Below are positions 1 to 11,446 of a stretch of DNA of 64,000 nt, one piece after another. A model generated the notes under the pieces. It did no database searches and had not been told where the DNA came from. It saw only the letters and a program-made list of their open reading frames with translations. The stretch is from Adiantum capillus-veneris (taxonomy: Eukaryota > Streptophyta > Polypodiopsida > Polypodiales > Pteridaceae). Both the position numbers and the translations under genes were made by a program. The stretch covers positions 70,291,872 through 70,355,871 of the forward strand of contig CM043953.1 of the NCBI GenBank assembly GCA_014529385.2, given 5' to 3'. The stretch's first letter is position 1; each line of letters starts with the position of its first letter.

Positions 1-20
1 ATGCCCACAGGGTTACTATA

Positions 21-2451
21 ATGGACAAAGATAGTGAAACATTGAAAAGAATAAGGTGGAGGTATGACAAACTGCTGGTCCCCAATGTCTGCAAGGATAA
101 GAAAATGAGAGAAATTTTGTTATACCCCCCGGAGCTAGTGCCTCAACTCACAGTTGTAGATGTCACACATGATGTGAATACAAGGGCAAAGGCAGAGACT
201 ATTGCTCGCCAAACAGAGGAAATGAGGGAAGCAGAGCTTAAGGAGAAAGCAAAAGTAGCAGTGGAGTCCCAGAAACAAACAGAGTACAATGTGACCCTGT
301 CTATAGAGGCAATGAATCAAGAAACTCTACTTTCAATGAAGAATGGTTTGCTTGCAGAGATACCATTTCTAGATGGAACCAGAAAGCTAGCTCTGGAAAA
401 AGTGGACATCGATTTATTGCAGAATCCAGATGCTCAGATTTCAGACACAATTATCTATGCTTGTCTTAAGTAAGTGTTACTATCTTGCTAGCTTTGAAAA
501 CTCAGATAATAGGTTTGCTAACTCAGGTAGAGTCTCTGCAGCCTGATCAAAAGTCAACTCCCACTGCACACTCACACAGAGGTGTTTCTCCTTGATCCAC
601 AAATGTCTGTAATTATTAGACAAAAGAACAGTCCATCTGGGACCTTTGAGAGCTGGTTTCTCCACTGTGCTATGCTGGAAGTTACTGTGATCATCTTCCC
701 ATATGAGAACAACCATCACTGGAGTCTCATATGCCTTGATGTTGACCAACCAGCAGTGTGGGTGTTCAATTCAATAAAAGGAACCCACCCTGAAATTAGG
801 CTGTAAGTGTTTTGTATCAGAAAGTGTTTCTTATAGATATCCATGTAAATTTGAAGCCTCATGCTAACATCTTGACATTGCTTTGTGCAGTTGTATAAAG
901 AGGTTGTTGCTTGCCTATGGCAAGCTATGTGGAAGGTATGAACTATACAAGGCCCCAATCAAAGAAGTACCTGTCCCAAATCAAACCGATGGGAATTCTT
1001 GCGGCTGGAGATGTCTTCTCCATGCAGAATATGTCCTGCAAAGCTACTTTGCATTAAAACCTTTCATGACTAAGGTACCCATTTGGCAATGCATTCAGTT
1101 AGTTTTGGTTTAGTCTATAAAAGAATTCTCACCATGTGGTCTTTCAATTTTGCAGAGTGCTTTAAAAAACTACACATATGATTATTTGCAAAGATACCGG
1201 GTAAGTTTAATACAACACCTGCTTACTATGTCTAGCCCTAGAGAGCTTGAAGATAGCGGCTTGGATGAGCGCACTATTGATCTTACAAAACATGACGTGC
1301 CACCACGAAAAACCCCTACATCCGATACAGTGGAATCGCATCGGGCCGAGGGTGTCATATCAGCAGAAGATGAAAGAGCCGAGGATGAGGAAAGGACAAA
1401 TGAGCATATGGAAGCTGCTAAGGTTCAACCGGAGGAGACAATGAAAGAGCCAAGTCAGCCAGTGGAGGAGCCAAAAGAGCCTATGGCTGAAACCCAAGAT
1501 GAGGAAAGCAGGCCTATAGATGAGCAAAAGGATATGGATGAGGAAAGCAGGCCTAGGGATGAGCAAAATGATATGGATGAGGCAAGGATGTATGAGGCAA
1601 GTCGATCAGCCTTGAATCAGGCAGAAAGGGCCATGGGGGAGACTCTTGATGAAGATTTGAATGATGACTATGAAGATAAAGCGGAGGAGAGCAACAACGA
1701 CATGAACACTACAGAGATCCAGTATGGACCCTTGCTACCTGTAGATACGGTTGTTCCGGTAATGTCTATTCAAGTATGGAAAAATATGTTCAGCTTCTAA
1801 CTACTTATATGTACTTGTCAACTTTTACAGAGGTTGATTATCTTGGACGTCAATGGATTGCTGCTGATGCGGGTGCCTCTCGGTGACAGAGGACCCTTTG
1901 AGGATTTGCAAACGTTTCGGATGGGAACTTGTCGAGTCGTGGTTCGTCCAGGAACCAAGGAATTTATTGAGTTTCTTCTTCCGCGCTTCAGAGTTGCCAT
2001 ATGGTCTTCAATGCAAAGGCAAAACTTATCGCCACTAGTTGCAATAGTTTGCAGTGTATGCCAAGCTCACACGTCAGATTTTGCCTTTTTGTATGATCAA
2101 AGAAAATGCGTTACCGTTGAGGGCCACTACCACCCTAAAAAACCAGGATTACCTCTTTTGTACAAACCGTTTAGCCAAATCGGTGTACCCTTTGATGCAA
2201 CTAATACACTACTAATTGATGATACTCCTAGCCAAATCGGTGTACCCTTTGATGCAACTAATACACTACTAATTGATGATACTCCTGAAAAGGGAGAACT
2301 AAATCCGCCGGGAACAACTATCTCACCACCTTCTTTCGAGGGGCATTCCTTCGATTTTTACCTTGAAGACATTCTGATTCCATACTTACAGAAATTGTAT
2401 CTCAGTCCATTGTTCACGGACGAGTTTGTACTTTCTAATGAATTAAGATGA
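21..2451 (+). CDS. Ulp1-type cysteine protease fused to FCP1-like HAD phosphatase domain, five exons
   Basis: Exons 21-469, 542-802, 891-1074, 1156-1758 and 1831-2451 join with GT-AG borders and matching phases into 705 codons ending in TGA. Residues about 127-285 resemble a C48 (Ulp1/SENP) deSUMOylase-type domain: the entry motif SDTIIYACL, the catalytic-type His in ENNHHW (about 209), an Asn in VFNS (about 226) where Asp is more usual, Gln in PNQTD (about 268) and the nucleophile-type Cys in NSCGW (about 274). Residues about 315-499 are a Glu/Asp-rich, low-complexity linker. Residues about 500-705 resemble the FCP1/NIF HAD phosphatase fold: LDVNGLL (first Asp kept, second Asp replaced by Asn, as in a plant subgroup), VRPGTKEF, WSSM and LLIDDTP. 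Family knowledge suggests SUMO-type isopeptidase and CTD-type phosphatase roles; activity is not shown. The frame stays open upstream of the ATG at 21 to the window edge, so the true start may lie outside. Ulp1-like genes are often carried by Mutator-like elements, so capture by a transposon is an alternative to a host gene. Confidence 0.72.
2173..2286 (+). repeat. Exact in-frame tandem duplication of 57 bp inside the phosphatase domain
   Basis: Copies 2173-2229 and 2230-2286 are identical base for base. Each encodes the 19 residues SQIGVPFDATNTLLIDDTP, which include the HAD motif IV acidic pair. The unit is a multiple of three, so the frame is kept. The identity indicates a recent event. Confidence 0.95.
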
Positions 2452-2479
2452 TTTTTCTATCTGTCTTTGTCTTGTCTAA

Positions 2480-2498
2480 CATATATATATATATATGT

Positions 2499-2531
<33 letters not shown>
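2480..2531. repeat. (AT)n followed by (GA)n microsatellite
   Basis: A short AT run (about 2481-2497) is followed by about 15 GA units to 2531. It lies just past the stop codon of the protease-phosphatase gene, in the 3' flank between two convergent genes. Arg-Glu peptides read across it are artefacts. Confidence 0.95.
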
Positions 2532-2536
<5 letters not shown>

Positions 2537-2655
2537 ACGTGGTAAAGAAATGTATTTCAAGCACACTTTTTCACAGGGCACAATTGGAAAATGAGATCAA
2601 TAAACTTCATGTCTTGAAAGTCATTTGTATACACTTGGGTTTACAAGAATATCTG

Positions 2656-4076
2656 TTACATTGACACTACTTCAACCCGACCATCCAACTCTTTGCACAA
2701 AATATCTTTTTCCCTTCGCCGCATCACCTTACGGCCAGCTAAGAAAAAGGAAAAATCTGATAGTTCCTTGTCCATTGACTCTTCAATGATGTCATTTCGC
2801 AAATGCTGAAGACTGCATAGCTCCCTTATTGTAACCACCAATAGTAGGCCATGCTCTTTATCAATCACTTGCACATCCACAGTAGGATTATCTTCCAAAC
2901 CTGCAGAAACCTGGTCCATAGGAATGTACTTACCGTTTAGCATTTGTGATCGCATATACCAAAATGAGAGTAACAGTGATTGGCTTGCAATCATGTACTT
3001 GACAACTAGAGTATCAAGCGCGACCTCGCACCGTAAACCAATCTCTTCCTTTGCATACCATCCTTTGTCAAGAAGTTTGTCACAGGATGACTGCTGAAAT
3101 GACTTGCACATGAACATAGTTTTTGTAACTCTGATGTTGTAACTATGAAACAGCTCTATGAAGAGTGCAACGGGACAAAAGTTTGCAATTCTAACCAGTT
3201 TGGTAGGAATAGAGCTACGTAGAGACCTTTGTATATCCTTGTAGAGCTTACTTCGCATTGCCTCCACCATTGTTTCCTCGGGAACTGGCCAGTCCACAGT
3301 GTTCCAATCGGTTGGTAGAGGCACTTTCACCAACATGCCATTCTTATTCCCTGAGCTGAGTTGGTAAAAGTGGTCATAAAAAAAGATTCCCTCATCAGCC
3401 AATCTTTTTCTGCTCCTCTCTGAGTACTGTAGAGAACCAATATGGGCATGTACAACATGGAAGAGGCCTATTATGCACTCCACAGGTTCCCATTGCTCAT
3501 AAGAAGAGGGATAAACATCTGCAATATATATAAGAAGAGTTAAACTAAGAGTATCAATAAGTACAAATGACAAATCTAATGCAATTGAGCTGTGAAGAGT
3601 GGAGACATTACTCATAACAAGCGGGAGAAACATTGCAAAATATATAAGAAAAGTTATAATGAGAGTATCAGTAAGTTCACATGTCAAGAGTACTTACAAT
3701 TGCAACGTGGTTGATGTATATCTGATACATTTCCACCATTTGCTATCACCTCTGGATGGGTAAACACATGCTGAATAAGAACTTCCTTTACAGATCTTTT
3801 GCCGATCTCAACTTTGAAATCCAACACCCTGGCCTTCCATGCTGAGCGGTAAACGTTGATACCACTAGACCTCTTGGGTCTTCTTGGTTGCATGAGGACC
3901 CATGAACCTTTGTTTATCCTTTGTCCAACCCATTGGTTGTCTGCACTTATTGAAGCTGGTATTGTAATTGAAGATATGCTACTACTTGGCCTTCTAGGCA
4001 AAGTGCCGTTGTTGGTTGTTGGTGTGAGAGACAGTAAACACCTGGAGGCTCTTGGGCGAGAAGACGTGGACGCCAT
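2656..4076 (-). CDS. Unrecognised two-exon gene convergent with the Ulp1-FCP1 gene
   Basis: Exon 1 runs 4076-3698 and exon 2 runs 3518-2656. The donor reads GTAAG at 3697-3693 and the acceptor TTGCAG ends at 3519. The joined length is 1242 nt, 413 residues plus stop, with no internal stop, which supports the model. I do not recognise the family. The N-terminus (residues 1-60) is rich in Ser, Pro, Arg and Thr and looks disordered. The part around residues 65-120 contains RRPKRSS, a possible nuclear localisation signal. The C-terminal 290 residues look globular, with hydrophobic stretches such as LFIELFHSYNI and a charged tail KVMRRREKD. No membrane segment or signal peptide is apparent. The two genes end about 205 bp apart with opposite polarity, so they could be host neighbours or cargo of one mobile element. 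The intron contains a local duplication. Confidence 0.55.
3492..3697. repeat. Degenerate tandem duplication covering a splice acceptor and intron
   Basis: Two blocks offset by about 116 bp (starting at 3492 and 3608) share CTCATAA-AAG-GGG-AAACAT, then GCAA-ATATATAAGAA, then GAGAGTATCA or AAGAGTATCA. On the minus strand each block carries a pyrimidine/TTGC acceptor-like segment. The second block lies wholly inside the intron of the unknown gene, so a second, mutated acceptor region exists next to the one used in the model. Confidence 0.7.
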
Positions 4077-4869
4077 AACTCTCAGAGAAAAGCTTTAGTG
4101 GAGGGAGATTCACTTTGAAAGCATTCTAATGGAGGGAAAGTGTTTTAAAATTCCAATATCTTGTGCGGGCTTAATGGTCACCCTCCAGTACGTTAATGAC
4201 CGTAAGAGAATATCAGAAGTGGGACCACACGCAAGCACCTAAAAGCTCGGTAAAAGGAAGGAAATTACTATGCTACAATCCTAGTTTCGTGAAAGTTTTA
4301 TGCTATTTTCCTATTTTTTGAGTCTTTCCAGGTACTTTCCTATGTAACGTAGCCTTCATGCTCATTGGACGCGCTCTATTTTTCTCTCTCTTCATATGGC
4401 CCTCCAAATGACCTCCGAAATTTCCTAATGTCACAGCCATGTATGAGAGTGTGCTTGCACACACATTTTTTGTGTGGGTTATCAAAGATACATATGACTA
4501 TCTTAGAATGATAAATATATGAATAGACATCGTGGATTAATTTCTTTGAAGAATCAAAGACACCATTGAGCACAGAGCTTTCTTTCAATTTTAAAATGGA
4601 AAGGAAAAAATACTTTCTATTTCTTAAAACAAAAAGTTCCTAGCTGGTTGCTACGAGTTCTCTCCATCGTTCTCAACACGTGGTGCATCAATTCAGTGGG
4701 CATGGTGATGCCTACGCGTGGCTCTTGCTCGATGGTATGCGACCTTTGCCCGACGATGTTTCATGGCTAATATTTGGAAGGGATAAGCTCTGGAACGTCA
4801 AAAAAAAAGAAGAAAAGTTCCCGAAAAATTTAACCCACCCCACTCTCTCTCTTATCTCGTGCTTGCACA
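4077..4869. other. Intergenic stretch upstream of the unknown gene
   Basis: No supported coding region. The first part would be the 5' flank of the minus-strand gene starting at 4076. The rest is AT-rich single-copy-looking DNA up to the Copia remnant. No terminal inverted repeat matching another place in the window was noticed. Confidence 0.5.
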
Positions 4870-7230
4870 CCCCTTTTGCTTGCGGCTTGTGCATAGTGAT
4901 GTTTGTGGGCCTATGCAAACTTTGTCCTTGGGCAATTACCTTTACTTCATGACTTTCATTGATGATTACTCCAAGCATGCATGGGTATTTCCGCTTAAAA
5001 GCGAAGTCCGAAGTATTTATGTGCTTCAAACAATTTCTGGCTATGGCTGAAAATGTCTCGAATGTTCAATGGACACCCTCTGTTCCAATCGAGGGGGGGT
5101 GTATATGTCTCATGAATTTAATGCATTTCTGGCTAGTCGTCGGATAAAACACCAATGTACAGTGCCTTAAACGCCTCAACAAAATGGTGTTGCTGAGAGG
5201 AAAAACAGGTCACTTACGAAAATGGCACAATGTATGGTCAAAAGTCAAGCTTTTTCGCATTCGTTTTGGCTTGAGGTCATCATGTGTGTCGCTTATGTAC
5301 TTAATAGGTGTCCTATGAAAGCATTGCAGTCTATGATTCCATATGAAGCATGGCATGATAGAAAGCCTTCTATTGAGCACATACGTGTTTTTGGTTGTTT
5401 GGCATATGCTTTGGTGCCACAAACACAATGCAAAAAATTGGATGATAAGGCTATCAAATGTATTTTTGTGGGTTATAGTGCTGAAAGCAAAGGTTACAGG
5501 TTGTAGCATCCACAAACAAAATGTATTCTGGTTTCATGAGATGTTGTGTTTGTGAAAGATTTTGTTCAGCCCTTGCTGTCATGTACTAGAGACAGTAATG
5601 TAAGCTCACAGGACATTTATGACACTTTGTTACGTCTTTTCAATGGTGGAAGTTTGACTGTAAATTCCAATGAGGCAAATGTACAGCCTGTGGGGGTTTC
5701 TAAGAATGTTACAGATCAGCCTATTACTGATGCAAATGTACATGATGTACTTGATGAGGAAAGGGCTGAAAATGAGTAGCTAGAGGTATGCCAAAATGGC
5801 TGGTGCTGCATACATTGCGTGACAGTAAATTGGATGCACCTTTGTCTAGTCGCACTCGTTCAAGCTCTCGCCATGCATCTTATGCATCAAATTGTTATGC
5901 TTTGGCTGTGTCTAGCTTACATGATGTTGAGGAACTTGTCTTTTGATGAATCACAAAATTCAAAAAATTGGGTGGCTTCCGTGCAATCAGAATATGATGC
6001 ACTTATAGAAAATGACACATGGACTTTATGTGATTTTCCTCCTAGAAAAAAGGCCATTGGTACGAAGTGGGTTTACAAGTTGAAACGCAAGCCAGATGGT
6101 GAGATTGCTTGCTATAAGACTTGACTTGTTGCAAAGGGTTATGCACATAAAAAAGACATAGATTATAAAGAGACTTCTGCTCCCACTTGTTGTATGACTA
6201 CCGTGTATTTTCTCTGTGCATTGGCAGCTCATTTTGGTTGGGATGTACATCAGTCAGACATTTGTTACTGCTTTCTTGAATGGAGACATATTTGAGGAAG
6301 TTTATGTAACTTAGCCTCGCAGTTTTGTGAAGAAAGGACAAGAGGATAAGGTGTGCAAATGTAAAAAAGCTTTGTATGGGTTGAAGCAATCTCCTCGTGC
6401 TTGGTAACACTCATTTGGTCAAACGAGGCTTTCGTAACAGTCCAACAAAAAGCACATTGTATGTAAAGAGTGAGGGTGATGTACTTCTCATTGTGGTTCT
6501 TTATGTAGATGATTTGCTAATCATTCGACCAAATGAGAGATATATTGCTGAATTTAAGGCTGATTTGAATGCTACTTTCAAGATGAAAGATTTGGGGATG
6601 TTGCATCATTACTTGGGTATACAATTTAAGTAGTGTGATGGTAGTATTGCCTTCCGTCAAAAAAGTTACATAGAGACATTGCTATGCAAGTTTGGACTTG
6701 AGGATTGTAAACCAATTGCCACTCCCATGGAAACAGGTTTGAAATTGAGTCTTCATGATGCTAGTGATCCTGCAGATGTCACTCTTTACCAAACTGTTGT
6801 TGGATGTCTCATTTATGTATGCAACATGAGGTCGAATATTCAGTTTGCAGTCTCAAGGTAAGGAGATTTATGCATAGCCCAGGGTCTAAGCATTGGCATG
6901 CTTTCTAGAGTATTTTCTGCTACTTGAGGCACTTTACATCTTGGCTTGTTTTATCCCAAGGGGGGATCATTGCCACCAGAGTTACATGCTTTTCGGACTC
7001 AAATTGTGATGCTTGTTTTGACATGTGAGTGTCCACAAGTGGTTTTTGTTTCATGCTTGGCAGTTCGTGTATATCATGGTTGAGCAAGAAGAAACCTACT
7101 GTGGCCACTTCTAGTTGTGAGGTTGAGTACAGGGCAGTCTTCACAGCTATGGTTGAGTGTGTATGGCTCAGACGCCTTAAATACACCTTACAAGAAAAGG
7201 CTAGTCATCCTTGGCATTTTTGATATATGA
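4870..7230 (+). pseudogene. Decayed Ty1/Copia pol remnant (integrase, reverse transcriptase, RNase H)
   Basis: Pieces of a Copia polyprotein follow in the normal order in changing frames. The integrase core begins with HSDVCGPMQTLSLGNY (about 4890) and FMTFIDDYSKHAW, then NGVAERKNRSLTKMA (about 5190) and VFGCLAYA (about 5390). The reverse transcriptase shows GTKWVYKLKRKPDGE (about 6060), ALYGLKQSPRAW (about 6375), LYVDDLL (about 6505) with the catalytic YVDD kept, and MKDLGMLHHYLGIQ. RNase H shows SWLSKKKPTVATSSCEVEYRA (about 7075). Stops interrupt it (for example TGA near 6122 and TAG near 6631), as do frameshifts near 4950, 5150 and 6400. Part of the central region is missing. No gag or flanking LTR pair is visible. 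It is an old, dead copy. Confidence 0.9.
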
Positions 7231-7713
7231 CGCATTCCAATCCCCCTGTGACAAGGAACTATATTAAACCAAGTTGGATGCCAAAGCATAGGTCTCACAA
7301 CAAGAGTAAAACCTTAAACTTGAAAATGTGTATGAGAGCTCACAAGACTATGGTTCAATCTAAGTATCGAGCAAGCATATTCTCATTGCCAATGATCAGG
7401 CGCATTGCCTTACATGATTACCATATCCAAGAATGGTTGGATGCTTAGGGGATTAAGTTAGTGTGTGTCCGTTGATAGAAAATAGGCTCACACAGTCTCT
7501 ATTACGAGAATATCACTTCTTGCTAAAATTAACGTTAGTATTTATTGCTGCGATGATTGTCCCTGAAGTAAGATATGGACTTGAAAGAATAGAAGGTGAG
7601 TCACAAGTCTTCCCAAAACAAACACAAGTCTTCCTAACTTAAGACAAAAAACAAACACAAACACCACACACCTACACACACACATGCTCACAAACACAAG
7701 ACATAAGATATAA

Positions 7714-7758
<45 letters not shown>

Positions 7759-7890
7759 ACCTATGACTAATGAAGTAATACACAATGTATTGTGAAATAA
7801 TTGGTAAGCTGAAAACATGGAACCACACATCAACAAAGCTAATGAACTACCTGGCAAGCACATTTAAAACACTCAATACGTAGCAGCAAC
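7231..7890. other. Unassigned non-coding stretch after the Copia remnant
   Basis: An open frame at 7227-7448 may be eroded Copia 3' sequence but has no motif I can name. The rest is A-rich DNA with a CACACA run and the (CT)n tract. No gene is supported. Confidence 0.4.
7716..7756. repeat. (CT)n microsatellite
   Basis: About 20 uninterrupted CT units. Same motif class (GA/CT) as the other long microsatellites in this window. Confidence 0.95.
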
Positions 7891-8010
7891 GACAGATGGC
7901 GAACGCTAGCAAATACTGATCACGAATGATCACGACAGATCACGAACGCTAGCAAATACTGATCACGACAGATGGCGAACGCTAGCAAATACTGATCACG
8001 AATGAGCAGC
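7891..8010. repeat. Three-copy tandem repeat (about 43, 33 and 43 bp)
   Basis: Copies start at 7891, 7934 and 7967, each with GACAGAT followed by CGAACGCTAGC and AAATACTGATCACGA. Copies 1 and 3 also carry GAATGA after the GATCAC. Copies are adjacent with no unique spacers, so this is a minisatellite, not a CRISPR array. Confidence 0.9.
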
Positions 8011-8720
8011 AACACTGACACATGGAGTGCCAACATAAATTGAAGACGGATCAACACCAGTAGATGGCGAACACATTAATACCAAGCACGTTAATCAACA
8101 CCTGATAGGATATATTGAATTTTTTTCTTTGACTATGCATGAGTTTATAGGTTCACAAGCACGGATTCTTTTGTTAATTTCACTTTTGTTTTCTTACCTT
8201 TATTACTTAATTTAGGCTCATTCATCCAATCCAACTGCTACCGAAAATTACTATCAATAACTTCATGCCAAGTGGCCTTCCTCAGCTTGCACGCTTTCTT
8301 GTGACTCCATTAGAGGTCATCAAGGTTCACTAGTGTGCCTTGGTTAATTTTGTGTAGCTCTAGAGAGATATTTTCTTTTGGGAGGATATGCGTATTTTGC
8401 AATCAACAATCTTACGTTAGATAACTTTTTGGAAGATAGGCTTTTGTAGGTTAGCGAGCATGCTTTCTTCTCTTTGTTGTCAAGCACAAACGAACAATAT
8501 TATTTTGCATAATATAAGTGGCTAAGGAAACGACACCAACAAGGGCTCTTGCCAACATAATATTGTGCCTTGATTGGTTTGTGAGTCTTTGACCGGCAAT
8601 ATTTTTCTAATATGATTTCATGTGGTTTTAGAGGTGGATTTTTAATACTAGACATTTTGTTTTACATCCAATTTTGAGATCTAAGAAAGCAATACGAATT
8701 TGGAATGCTAATATATCTTT
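8011..8720. other. Non-coding stretch with no recognised feature
   Basis: AT-rich DNA with stops in all frames. No LTR, terminal repeat or RNA gene was recognised. Confidence 0.5.
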
Positions 8721-9508
8721 AATATCGTGTTATTGCTTGTGCTTGAGAATTTGTAATGCTGCTTCTTGAATTTGCTTCAAAACCTCGACCACCTCGCCCC
8801 ACGGTTGAAATTAGGAGTTAGATGATACTTTAAGTAAAAGAAATTCCAGATTATATACTTTCTAGATGCATAGAGATGCAAACGTGTATGGGATGCTTGT
8901 GCCTCCCCAAAAAAGAAAAGACCATACATATGTATGGTGGGGAGGTGACACCATCCTCACCCAAGTTTTGTAAACCATAGGGAACATGCCCTTCCCTCGT
9001 ATATTTGTTATCTCCTCCAATGTTGGAGGGAAACTTATGCTTCCCCTCCAGTGTTGGAGGGTCAATTTTTAAAACTCTAATGCATGGGGAAGAATTCATA
9101 CCTTTGAGTTTAGTATTGTGTTATTGCTAGTGCTCAAGAATCTATAGCGCCTCTTCTTGAATTTGCTTCAAAACCTCGACGAACACGCCACACGATTGAA
9201 ATTAGAAGTTAGCTGATATTTTAAGTAGAAGCAATTTCAAGTTTATAGATGCATAGAGATGCATTTGTCTATGGGATGCTTGTGTCCCTAAAAAAGAAAA
9301 AACCATACATTCGTATGGTGTGGAGGTGACACCATCCTCACCCAAGTTCTGTAAATTGTAAGGAACATGCTGAGAACGTGCCCTTCCCTTGTATAATTGT
9401 TTTCTCCTCCAACGCTGAAGGGGGGGCTTATGCTTCTCCTCCTAGTGTTGGAGGGTCACTTTGTTTTAAATCTCTAATGTATGGGGAAGAATTCATTATT
9501 TTGAGTTT
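8721..9508. repeat. Tandem direct duplication of about 390 bp
   Basis: Copy 1 (8721-9110) and copy 2 (9111-9508) align over their whole length: TGTTATTGCT-GTGCT at the start, CTTGAATTTGCTTCAAAACC, GATGCATAGAGATGCA, CCATACAT-CGTATGGTG or the like, GGAGGTGACACCATCCTCAC, and ATGGGGAAGAATTCAT near the end. They differ by many substitutions and small indels, so the duplication is old. Open frames in copy 1 are not kept in copy 2, so it is non-coding. Confidence 0.9.
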
Positions 9509-10574
9509 AAATAGACTTGATAAGTGTTCCCTCCTCTAGCAAAGGCCATCCCTGCATTTGTTGGATTGGCAACTTGTGTTTTTTTCTCTCCTATGTCTGT
9601 CTTGTCATCCGGATGAACATCGATAACATTGCTCAGATTTAGTGTTTGCCTTTTTTAAAGGTCGTCCATACCAAGTTTATCTATTGGTGACATGAATTGG
9701 TCCTATTTGTCTCCTCCTTTGTTATTGAAAGATCCAAGTAGTGAGCTGAAAGCTCTTATCTAGCATATCTCATGCCTCTCCTTGCTTCGTTTGCTTCCAT
9801 GCATCAGTGTTGCTTTCACAACTTTATTTCTATTAAGTAAATTAATCATGGTCAAAATGGGCATTTCATGTAGTCCAGACTGCAATGTATCAATGCGTAC
9901 ACAAAATCGTCCTACCTAGGTAGCGTCCTCTCTTTTGCATCATCTATAAACCCATGTTCTTTTACTCCTTCACCAACAAACTGATAAAGTTGTTGTAAGG
10001 CACTCTCTTTTCCATCTATATCATGGTAAGAAGGCCCTCCTTGAATTTGTTAGCTTTTGGTAGTCCTTTACGGCAAACATAAGTAGTTGTGCTAGGGGGT
10101 TCCATACACGGGCTTTGTTTTGTTGGTCTTTGCTTATGTCAACTTTTGAAAAGCTATACATCCATGAAAAAAAGTTGTACGTGCACTTTTGTTTATTTCA
10201 TTCAAGCAGGAGCAATGCATGCTATCTTCACTAAAAATGGTAGAGTTGGCTTGCACCAATCCTTGTTGATTGCTAAGCAACAAGGAAAGCTTCCAAGATT
10301 GGTGTCTATTAACCTTTTTGCAGGTCGAAACGACAAAACTACTCACATTAAGTTCAATCCAAGACTCACACTGTGCAAAAATGTTCTTAATTCAGCTTGT
10401 AGATAAAACACAACACATCTTCTCCCAAAGTTCCAAAGAGTTTTCGTATCCTTCTTGCTTCACAACCCAATTCATGAACACATTTGAGTAAGTATCACTA
10501 GGGCCTTCTTCACTTCATTAGCGTTTAATAGGGTGTCGTAGATGATCATGTTTGCGATGCATTCCCTCTCTGCA

Positions 10575-10655
10575 GCATCCTCTCTTCTCGTCGGCTAGAT
10601 CTTTAAGGTCTAGTTTCCTAAGATGTTAAAACTCTCTTCTTCTTCTTCTTCTTCT
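10575..10655 (+). mobile_element. 5'-truncated SINE-like fragment with (CTT)n tail
   Basis: CTCGTCGGCTAGATCTTTAA, GGTCTAGTTTCCTA-GA-GTTAAAACTCTC and then CTT repeats match, in the opposite orientation, the body of the tRNA-related SINE near 17.8 kb. The tRNA-like head is absent here, which is usual for 5'-truncated retroposed copies. Confidence 0.65.
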
Positions 10656-11398
10656 ATCTCGCCTTCAATAGGTCATTTATCATGTTGTCGTGCACGAAGT
10701 GCATCCCCAACTCTTCGTCATCTCATGCAACAAGCTAGGTCTTGTCGGCTTCCTTAGCCTTGTCAATCCATCTATCACACTGCTTTATGTGATCATTTTT
10801 GGGGTGCATCCTCTCTTTTCCATCTCAGTCAGTACAATAAGTCGCTATCAACTTTATTAACTACACCTTCTCCTACGGGTTCTTAACGAGTGACGCCCTA
10901 CAACATTGGATTGGTGGTTTAATGGTCTGTTGATCTTGTATCCTCAACGCCTCTAGCAAATGATGCGCACGCTCTTCCTTCTTGAGTTCAAGCAGGGCGA
11001 CATAGATCTCAAGCAGTTGCTTTGTTTTAATTGAGCAGGTGCGCATTATTTGCTAGGAAAGCATTTTGTATTTACCATTTTGTTGTCATTCAAACATTCA
11101 ACAAGAGTATATGTCAAGAGTATGCATCCGTAAACAAGAACCTAGAAGAGGAAAGTTGGAGAGAGAGAGCTTATGCTTTGTTTTCCACAAATCATGTTAC
11201 TTTAAGTTGACATGGTCTTGTGTTTAAAACGGTTATGCTTTTTACATCCCAATTTTGATGTGTTTAAATTTGTCCTTAGCTTTTGGATTGTAATAATTCT
11301 TTGATTCAATTTTTCTCTATTGCGTATATTTTTGTCATTTGTGTAAGTGTGGTTGTGTCATATAAAAATTCAACAAGAGTATATATCCTCGAAGAAGA

Positions 11399-11403
<5 letters not shown>

Positions 11404-11443
<40 letters not shown>
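11404..11443. repeat. (GA)n microsatellite
   Basis: About 20 uninterrupted GA units in non-coding DNA. Reading frames across it give Arg-Glu repeats with no meaning. Confidence 0.95.

Positions 11444-11446
<3 letters not shown>

Noticed and set aside
1201-1233. A further intron starting GTAAGT inside exon 4
   Set aside because: The only near acceptor would give a 33-bp intron, too short for plants, and the frame is open without it.
2467-2664. Arg-Glu repeat peptides read across (GA)n tracts here and at 7672, 11283 and 20870-21176
   Set aside because: They are translations of microsatellites, with no conserved sequence on either side.
7891-8010. Possible CRISPR-like array
   Set aside because: Three units abut directly with no unique spacers, and the surrounding genome is eukaryotic.
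10089-10406. 105-codon open frame on the plus strand
   Set aside because: No recognisable domain and no splice context; typical of chance frames in this AT-rich stretch.
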